Of a DNA stretch of 64,000 nt, positions 57,055-64,000 are shown piece after piece. The notes below the pieces were generated by a model, which was not told the origin of the DNA, searched no databases, and worked only from the letters and a program-made list of their open reading frames with translations. This stretch comes from Perognathus longimembris pacificus (Eukaryota; Chordata; Mammalia; Rodentia; Heteromyidae), in NCBI RefSeq assembly GCF_023159225.1, contig NC_063172.1, forward strand, positions 42,103,832 through 42,167,831, given 5' to 3'. Positions within the stretch are counted from its first letter, which is position 1. The number at the start of each line of letters is the position of its first letter. The position numbers and the translations under genes are program-made.

Positions 57055-59215
57055 AATGATGTTAATGGTGAAAAATGGCATAACCTCAGCTTTCAAACAA
57101 CTGGCTTTTAGACAAGGATGCCCACTCTCCCCACTTCTGTTCAACATAGTGCTGGAATCCCTAGCCATAGCAATAAGGCAAGAGGAGGACATCAAAGGGA
57201 TCCACATGGGCAAGGAAGAAATCAAGTTATCCCTATTCGCAGACGACATGATCATATATCTGAAGGACCCAAAAAACTCAGTACCCAAACTCCTACACCT
57301 AATAAACCAATTTGGGAAAGTAGCAGGATACAAAATCAATCCACAAAAGTCAGCAGCTTTTCTGTACACCAGCAATATACAAACAGAAAAGGAAATTATG
57401 GAAAAAATTCCATTTACAGTAGCCAAAAAAAGAATAAAGTACCTAGGGATCAACTTAACCAAGGACGTGACGGACCTATTTAATGAAAACTACAAAAATC
57501 TAATAAGGGAAATCAAAGAATACACAAGGAAATGGAAAGACCTCCCATGCTCATGGGTAGGCAGAATCAATATAGTGAAAATGGTCATATTGCCCAAATT
57601 GTTATACAAATTCAATGCAATACCTATCAAAATCCCAGCCACATTCTTCACTGAAATAGAGAAACCAATCCATAAATTCATATGGAACAGCAAAAAAACT
57701 AGAATAGCCAAAGCAATTCTAGGCAAAAAAAGCAGTGCAGGAGGTATCACAATACCAGACTTAAAGCTCTACTACAAGGCCATCATAACAAAAACAGCAT
57801 GGTATTGGTATAAAAACAGATCGGAAGACCAATGGATTAGAACTGAAGACCCAGAAATAAAACCGCACTCTTACAGCCAACTGATATTTGACAAAGGAGC
57901 TAGAGACATACAATGGAATAAACATAGCCTCTTCAACTACTGATGCTGGGAAAACTGGGCAGCCATATGCAGAAAACTCAAAGTAGACCCAAGCCTATCA
58001 CCATGCACGAAGATCAACTCAAAATGGATCAAGGACCTCAATATCAGACCTGAATCCTTGAAACTACTGAAGGACAGAGTAGGAAAGACGCTAGAACTTA
58101 TAGGCACAGGAAGGAACTTCCTGAATAGAGTCCCAGGGGCACAACAAATAGGTGAGAGACTCGATAAATGGGACTACTACAAATTAAAAAGTTTCTGCAC
58201 AGCTAAGGACATAGCCACCAAAATAGAAAGACAGCCAACGATATGGGAAAGGATATTTACCAGCACAGCAACAGACAAAGGCCTGATATCTGTCATCTAC
58301 AGAGAACTCATAAAACTAAGCCCCTCCAAGCCCAATAAACCTATTAGGAAATGGGCAAAAGAGCTAAAGAGAGACTTCACAAAAGAAGATATAAAAATGG
58401 CAAAGAAACACATGAGGGAATGCTCAACATCCCTGCTAGTAAAGGAAATGCAAATAAAAACAACCCTGAGATAAGATACCACCTCACCCCAGTTAGAATG
58501 GCCTATACTCTGAACTCAGGAAACAATAAATGCTGGAGGGGGTGCAGGCAAAGAGGAACCCTTCTCCATTGTTGGTGGGAGTGCAGATTAGTACAACCAC
58601 TTTGGAGAACAGTATGGAGTTTTCTCAAAAAGCTCAATATAGACCTACCCTATGACCCAGCCATACCACTCCTAGGCATCTATCCTAAACAGCAAAACCT
58701 AAGATATCAAAAAGACATTTGTACTTCCATGTTTATCGTGGCACAATTCACAATAGCCAAAATATGGAAACAACCCAGATGCCCCTCCACAGATGAATGG
58801 ATCCAAAAAATATGGTACTTATACACAATGGAATACTACATAGCAATTAGGAATGGTGAAATATTGTTATTCTCAGGGAAATGGTCAGAATTCGAACAAA
58901 TAAAGTTGAGCGAGACAAGCCTAGAACACAGAAAACAAAGGGGCATGATCTCCCTGATATATGACTGTTAACAAAGGGAGACGGAGAGACAGTAGAGACC
59001 AAGTCTGTGAATACTATATATGTTCCTGATACATTGTATATTGTATATATGTCTACCTGACCTAGAGAAGGGATAGAAAAACAGGTCGTAAGATATCACA
59101 AGAAATGCACACACTGACCTACTATGTAACTGTACCCTTTTTGCACAACACCTTGTAAAAAAATTTGTGTTCAATTAATAAACAAAACAAAACAAAACAA
59201 AAAACACCTGGCTTT
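57055..59215 (+). mobile_element. 5'-truncated L1 of a second, better-preserved lineage
   Basis: It starts in ORF2 just before the reverse-transcriptase core and continues to the ORF2 stop (58971). A short 3' UTR of about 200 bp follows, ending in AATTAATAAAC and an (AAAAC)n tail at about 59180-59206. Unlike the other L1s here, the 3' UTR has no G tract, and the ORF2 protein differs at many positions from the copy at 5349. Only two or three lesions interrupt about 1.9 kb of ORF2. Target duplications were not resolved. Confidence 0.92.
57056..58971 (+). pseudogene. L1 ORF2 remnant (RT + C-terminal domain, few lesions)
   Basis: The first open piece, 57056-57943 (295 codons), holds [17 protein letters not shown], the catalytic FADD at residues 61-64 (57236-57247), [15 protein letters not shown] and [15 protein letters not shown] premature TGA at 57942-57944 replaces an expected asparagine or lysine codon before CWENW. 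The same frame continues open to 58474. An indel near 58470 shifts it into the frame that ends at 58971 ([18 protein letters not shown] around 58530-58585, final ISLIYDC). The N-terminal endonuclease and ORF1 are absent. Confidence 0.93.
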
Positions 59216-59599
59216 TAAAGATAAATCAATTAGCCTGTTTTTGTAAAGAAGTAAGAGACATTGAACAAATACAAATCACTACATATTATTTCCCAAACCA
59301 AATTGTTTATCACCTTATCAAGATGAAAAATCAAAGTTTTAACCATAGTTAACCATGGTTAAAGAGGAGGATGCATCCCTACCTCTCCTCACTCCCCAGG
59401 CTTCAGTCTTCCTTTTTTCTCTCATTGAGAAAAGTGCTCTATCTGTGCCCACTTAGAGAAATGGGAGCTTTTCATTTTACTCTCTGTGGCTATATCAATC
59501 TGCTAATGTAATCTAAGAGATTACTTTCTGAAAAAGAAATATGAAAGATTCAAGGGAGAACACAAGCACCATAATTCTTAGAAAATGAAAGATGAGCAA
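59216..59599. other. unique DNA, no feature recognised
   Basis: It contains a 14-bp perfect palindrome, ttaaccatggttaa (59349-59362), too short to interpret. Confidence 0.5.
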
Positions 59600-59850
59600 A
59601 TTAAAACTTTATGAAGCAGTTACTCAAAAGGGGTAAGCTAGGGTCAAGAGGAACCCAATTAAGAATCAAAAGTATGTTCTACAAAATTAAGAAGAGTGAG
59701 GGAGGTGGTAGGCAGGGGAGGGATGGATGACAATGTTGAAAGGGGTGACATTGATCAAGATTTATTGAATTCATTGCTGCTTTGTTAAATGATAACTCCT
59801 TTGTTCAACTATGTAAAGATAATTCAAAAAAGAAATTTCAGCTCACAGGC
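59600..59850 (+). mobile_element. old L1 3' UTR remnant
   Basis: A purine tract (gggaggtggtaggcagggga) then gacattgatcaagatttatt, then a weak AATTCAAAAAAG end, resembles 17100-17500. It is heavily diverged. Confidence 0.45.
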
Positions 59851-59884
59851 CATATTATCACTTGTTTTAGACTTGTAACTTGTA

Positions 59885-60000
59885 CATAACTTGTAACAAG
59901 TGGTATGCTTCATTATGATGTTTTCACACATGCACATAACATATAACCTAGTGAATACACATTTAGTATGTTTATACTTCACCTCTCTAACTACATAGAG
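59885..60000 (-). mobile_element. old L1 3' UTR remnant
   Basis: cttcattatgatgttttcac followed by acatgcacataac is the complement of a typical old L1 3' end. It is short and diverged. Confidence 0.4.
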
Positions 60001-60329
60001 AAAGCACTAGAATGTAGAACAAGTTGTGTCCTTTTCTTCAAAGGAATATAACACACAAGATGCAAATAAACCTGCCTCATAGGTCTAAGGCACACTATCC
60101 ATGAAAGGAATAAATTTGGAAAAAATATCTGAGAAAGTGTTATACTTCATTTGAGAAGATGAGACTAGAACAAGATAAGTTTCTGCAAGTGTAGGCTCTG
60201 CCACTCGAGCGTTATGACATGGCAGAATATATTTCTTTATGCTTCCTTGAAAATCCTAAAAACAGAGGTATATATGCCAAAAACAGTGATGGCAGATTTA
60301 AGGAGACAAATAGAGTTGCATTTTGCTTC

Positions 60330-60505
60330 AAGGAATTTCTGGAAAGCACTACTAAGAATCATAGTGAGTAGAAAAAAAAAGGGAGAAAATGAGGAAGGAG
60401 GTAATATTGTTCAAAAAGAAATGTACTCATTACCTGACTTATGTAACCCCTCTGGGATCACCTCTATAATAAAATTTAAATTTAAAAAAACTTAAAAAAA
60501 GAATT
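60330..60505 (+). mobile_element. old L1 3' UTR end
   Basis: gggagaaaatgaggaaggag, then ttcaaaaagaaatgtactca and ttatgtaacccctctgg, then ATAATAAAAT with A-rich sequence, follow the order of L1 3' UTR ends in this window. The coding-looking 93-codon frame 60214-60495 overlaps it and is not supported. Confidence 0.6.
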
Positions 60506-60639
60506 TAAATACAACTCTATGGCATCTTCTACTGATCACTATTATCCTTTTAGGATGGGGCATCAGCTGATATCCAGGCTGAATTTCCCCATTATTTATT
60601 TGGTGTATTGTAACCTATCAGTTTATAAAAATGATGGCA

Positions 60640-60715
60640 GAGGATGTTTCTCAATGGAGTAGAGCATTTGTTTAGCATAAGTTTGACCCTAAGTACCCAT
60701 GCACACACACAAAAA
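60640..60715 (+). mobile_element. old ID-like SINE monomer
   Basis: ggatgtttctcaatggagta followed by gagcatttgtttagcat and gtttgaccctaagtaccc resembles a decayed ID/tRNA-Ala element. A CA-rich tail follows. No Geo monomer is present. Confidence 0.5.
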
Positions 60716-61269
60716 TCAATGTGTCATAGTATTAAGAATGTGGCACATTTTGAAAGATATAAATAAATTTCACTATGATACATTGATTTAAATCCTATTT
60801 TTAAAAACAACTTATTTTGCATAATTTTTCTCCCACAAATGTTATCTATTGCCTGATGAGAATTTTTAGCTGAAGAAAAAAAGTTTTCAGTCAAGTTTGC
60901 AGAAATTTCGGCACCACATGTAATTGTTCTCTGAGAGCTCAAAATTGCAATTCAAGTATTCAGTTCAGGAATGCACCTAGCTTAGAGTGCAAGCAGAAAA
61001 ACTTTCTAATGGAAAGAACTTTGGGAAGTTTGTTTCTTTATCCTTTTTGTACCAGATTCACAAGTATGCACAAATGTTAATTATTCATCAGCTATTAGTA
61101 TTTGGTTGAAGCTTTTGCAAAATGAAAAAAAAAGAGGGGGGACTCCTGGTATGTGTATAGTTCTTCAACACAAGAGCATATTGATGTCATGCCCCACGTG
61201 CATGCTGCACAAATTATAGACCCTCCTCACAAGGCTCAAACACTGATATAGATAAATGATGAATTTTGC
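60716..61269. other. unique AT-rich DNA
   Basis: No feature is recognised. Confidence 0.5.
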
Positions 61270-61353
61270 TTTTTTTTTTTTTTTTTTTGCCAGTCCTGGG
61301 GCTTGAACTCAGGGCCTGAGACCACTTGAACCACAGTGCTACTTCCGGCTTTT
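61270..61353 (-). mobile_element. Geo-only SINE fragment with internal deletion
   Basis: A T run (A tail on the minus strand, 61270-61288) is followed by gccagtcctggggcttgaac and then accacttgaaccacagtgct, the complement of the Geo monomer. About 45 bp in the middle are missing and no ID-like left monomer follows. It could be a 5'-truncated dimer or a lone Geo copy. Confidence 0.75.
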
Positions 61354-63514
61354 GATATTTATCAACCTCTCTTCCCTGTGATTACTGTGATTACTCATTG
61401 TGACAAAACAAATAAATGAACTAAGCACCCACAGTAAAGGTGACTATGGTAGAAAGAATGTAAGGTAGCATAAGCCATATAACAAGTTCATAACTGTACA
61501 TAGCTGACCAGGTAAACTGTTCCTGCTGAATACTTCACATACCAATGGCAGAGAAACAACACTGATTCCATGTGATACCATTCAATAGGATTCTAGCTAG
61601 CTATATGATAATAGATAAATTACAATGAACTACCTCATTTGAAGGCATAAAGAGATTATCTTTCACTTCCAGTAATCAGTCTACTAGCTTTACCCACAAA
61701 CTCATTTCTTTCTCACTAGTTAACAGTCTTCACATCATTTATTTATGGTCAAATAATTTTTTACACACCAAAAGCCATGCTGCATTTTAAATTATTTCTT
61801 GATTATTATTTCTATTTTAATGAGAGAAGCTACTACTAATGGTATGGGAAGAAGAAATAATCTTTGACATTGACTAAATGGAAACAGGCAAATAGCTTCA
61901 ATAATCATGCTCATATGATATCGTTACCACCTGCACTAATTCTTCATAGTTGTTATTTGAGAAATATGAAAAAAGAAAAATATGTATGCATAACATTAAT
62001 CTGAGTATGATGAATCTTACTAGAAAATGGTAAGTTGAAGAGGTATCAAGTAAAAATATGCTATATATTAAATCTTTGAACAGTTATGATGGGCTCTAGG
62101 AGTTGACTGGTACACGCTGTATGTAGTAGCAAATGGCATTCACGTAGGAGGGAAATTATAAAAGGGGGTTTTGAGTTATCTATTTAACATTATGTGGCTG
62201 TACATTATGTGCATTATGTTTTGTGTTTAGGAAGTAAGTCATTATGACTATTGACTACTTGTTAATATTTAATGAAAACCTTTTAATTAACTTCCCTAAT
62301 CAGAGGACCCTCCAAAAGAGCAAAATTACCTTTGGAAAGCAAGAGAAACAGTTTGTATCTATATTTGCCTTAGAGGAAGCAAACATATTTATATTCCCAA
62401 GAGAAAATTCTGGAGAGAAATATGCTAAAATTTAATTTATAGAATGTAATTTTTGGCATAGAAGATAAATTCTGCACTTTCCTTGGTAACTGGGTTTGTG
62501 CATAAGTTTTCCAAGAAGCACTTACACTTCAAAGGAAGCCTGGGAACCCTAAGGTGCAAATAATGAGGTGGGCCTGTTTTTTTCTCAAGAACATATTCAT
62601 ACAACAAGTTATTTTCTTGTTGTAATTTCCATTTACAACAATACATTTTCTTGTCGCCACAACCTTCCAGTGCACTTGTCTGCACACAGTGGGTGCTCAG
62701 CCACTGTTGCTGACTAAATTGCAATAAGGATCCAAGTGAAGTGCTGTGATTATTTTCATTTAGTTGCCATAGAAACAGTATGAAGGCTTATTGTTAAAGA
62801 CAACCTTCTTTGATTATGTCCTCTAGGTAGAAGTGAGTCCCAGTGGTATAGAAAGGACAAGCTAGTGGAAGTCACACAGAGAAGTTCTTCAGTGACGACT
62901 GACCACCATTGATTACAAGAAACCATTTATAGTTCTCTGTTTTGTCTCCCTAACTAGATTATATATTTCTGAAAGAGAAATGGCTCTTTTCATTATCTAC
63001 TCTGAACTACTGATTTTCAGAAAAATGTTTCCCAATGTCAGAAATAGAATAATTTCCATGTTTTACAAAAGTGGGGTTTTCAAAAGCTAGTACCTAGTGC
63101 CAAGCCAGAAAATGGTTTTGGTTTGTTGATTCTAGGTACTTAGTAGGGACATGCAGTTGCCTGGTTGAACATCTGGTCCACATCCTCTTCACAAGGCCAT
63201 CCGAGAGCCAGTCCACAGGCAATGATGACAAAACTGCTCAAACTTGAACAAATGTCCTGTTAAATCTCCATGATGCCTTTTCAATGTGTCTAATTAAAGT
63301 CAACATCCTTATCGGGTAATGAAGATTCCTAAGGACTTCCGAGATTTCTTTATCAGTTTTTAAGTAACTTCTGAGCATGTGGACTTTTAAGGACATATTA
63401 GTGATTACAATTGTGAATGTAGGCTAAAGGATGTTTTTGAAAATGGCACATAATGTGTACCAATTTGCATCTTATTCTCCAAACCCTGCAGCAACAGGAC
63501 ATAGAAAACATACA
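61354..63514. other. unique AT-rich DNA, no feature recognised
   Basis: About 2.2 kb with no named repeat. The 95-codon minus-strand frame 62437-62724 shows no domain, and I do not call it. Confidence 0.5.
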
Positions 63515-63540
63515 TATACATACATATGCATACACATATG
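63515..63540. repeat. short TACATA-type simple repeat
   Basis: Alternating acata/catac units immediately before the LTR-like sequence. Confidence 0.7.
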
Positions 63541-64000
63541 TCAGGCTTAATCTCCACGTGCCCCCTGGGGAGACGTCAAGCCTCTAATTGTGGGGGACAC
63601 TTGGTTCTGTGCAATGCTCCCACCGGCGGGAGGGCAGAGTGTGTCCCGGTTGGGCCAAGCTGAGAAGAGATAGGGCTGCCGAAATCCCCGCGCGTCCCCA
63701 GCCCCCCTTACGTTTAAGAGAAGGCACTGCACACGGAGATTCTGGGGGAGCCATCCAATGGTCTACTGGCTTCCAAAGGGTTTTATTCAAGGGAAAGGTT
63801 TATATAACAGTAATGGTGGCAGGAAGAGGAGGGACTAACTGGCTATTAACGATTGGCTAATGAACTGTCCATCACGGTGATGCCACGGAACTCCTCTATG
63901 GGCAGAGAACACAGCCCCCCAAGGACCAGGCCTCTGGGGTCTCCAGCGCCATTATGAGCCATGTGCTCACAGACGAGAGGTGGGGCTGGTTTGGCATCTC
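63541..64000 (-). mobile_element. endogenous retrovirus-type LTR (partial, runs off the window)
   Basis: An abrupt change to GC-rich sequence. Read on the minus strand it has promoter order: an ATAATGGCGCTGG motif (63941-63955), a CCAAT box, a TATA box, AATAAA, then a GC-rich R/U5-like segment ending in ...CCCCCACA at 63589 or ...CTGACA at 63539, both fitting the usual CA terminus. No primer-binding-site-like TGG sequence follows either candidate end. It is therefore more likely a solo or 3' LTR, with any internal region beyond 64000. The class is uncertain; the ATGGCGCT motif is reminiscent of IAP-like (ERV2) LTRs. No viral coding sequence lies in the window. Confidence 0.65.
63782..63858 (-). 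promoter_or_regulatory. LTR promoter and polyadenylation signals
   Basis: On the minus strand, AGCCAAT (63852-63858) lies about 45 bp upstream of TTATATAA (63800-63807). An AATAAA signal (63782-63787) sits only about 12 bp further on. If the TATA box sets the start some 25-30 bp downstream, AATAAA would lie in U3 with a short R. Confidence 0.6.

Noticed and set aside
57118..57483. 121-aa frame overlapping L1 ORF2
   Set aside because: An alternate-frame shadow of the reverse-transcriptase coding sequence.
59349..59362. 14-bp perfect palindrome ttaaccatggttaa
   Set aside because: Too short and isolated to support a regulatory or mobile-element claim.
63588..63860. 90-aa plus-strand frame
   Set aside because: Lies in the LTR-like GC-rich segment, antisense to its promoter signals; no domain.

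Overview
The window is mammalian nuclear DNA. It is AT-rich, has no recognisable host exon, and is full of retrotransposons at several levels of decay. The best clue to the organism is a young dimeric SINE of about 190-200 bp. Its left half is a tRNA-Ala/ID-like monomer and its right half is a second, unrelated monomer. This matches the published description of IDL-Geo, a SINE restricted to Geomyoidea (kangaroo rats, pocket mice, pocket gophers). I therefore infer a geomyoid rodent, from remembered family structure rather than a database search. The window is probably intergenic or deep intronic.

Layout. 1-5.3 kb: unique sequence with a tiny retroposed insert (1362-1449), a 5'-truncated L1 carrying a nested SINE (2108-3393) and a second SINE (4415-4624). 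5.35-7.98 kb: a 2.6-kb L1 with a broken ORF2 and a G-rich 3' UTR. 8-17.9 kb: unique AT-rich DNA with old B1, ID-like and L1 remnants, several short tandem duplications and microsatellites. 17.9-31.6 kb: a 13.7-kb block of two near-full-length, defective L1s lying tail to tail. The minus element appears to have been interrupted by the plus element, and the plus element also has a large hairpin in its 5' UTR. 31.6-49 kb: unique DNA with older L1 tails, young and old IDL-Geo SINEs, several B1-like/Geo composite SINEs, microsatellites and a 66-bp-arm hairpin (41018-41265). 49.05-50.3 kb: an L1 with a 5' inversion of the twin-priming type. 50.3-57 kb: unique DNA, a short L1 tail, an unidentified old repeat, an IDL-Geo SINE and B1-like debris. 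57.05-59.2 kb: a better-preserved L1 from a different lineage, with a short 3' UTR and no G tract. 59.2-63.5 kb: unique DNA with old L1 and SINE remnants. 63.5-64 kb: a GC-rich endogenous-retrovirus-type LTR on the minus strand, running off the window.

How the parts relate. L1 supplies the machinery, and the SINEs and the tiny insert carry its hallmarks (A-rich tails, 9-18 bp target-site duplications, TT/AAAA-like sites). No L1 here can encode an active protein set: every ORF1 or ORF2 is truncated, frameshifted or deleted. Long open frames in the window are L1 coding remnants, antisense frames in L1 UTRs, or microsatellite translations. No CRISPR array, operon or prokaryotic feature is present.
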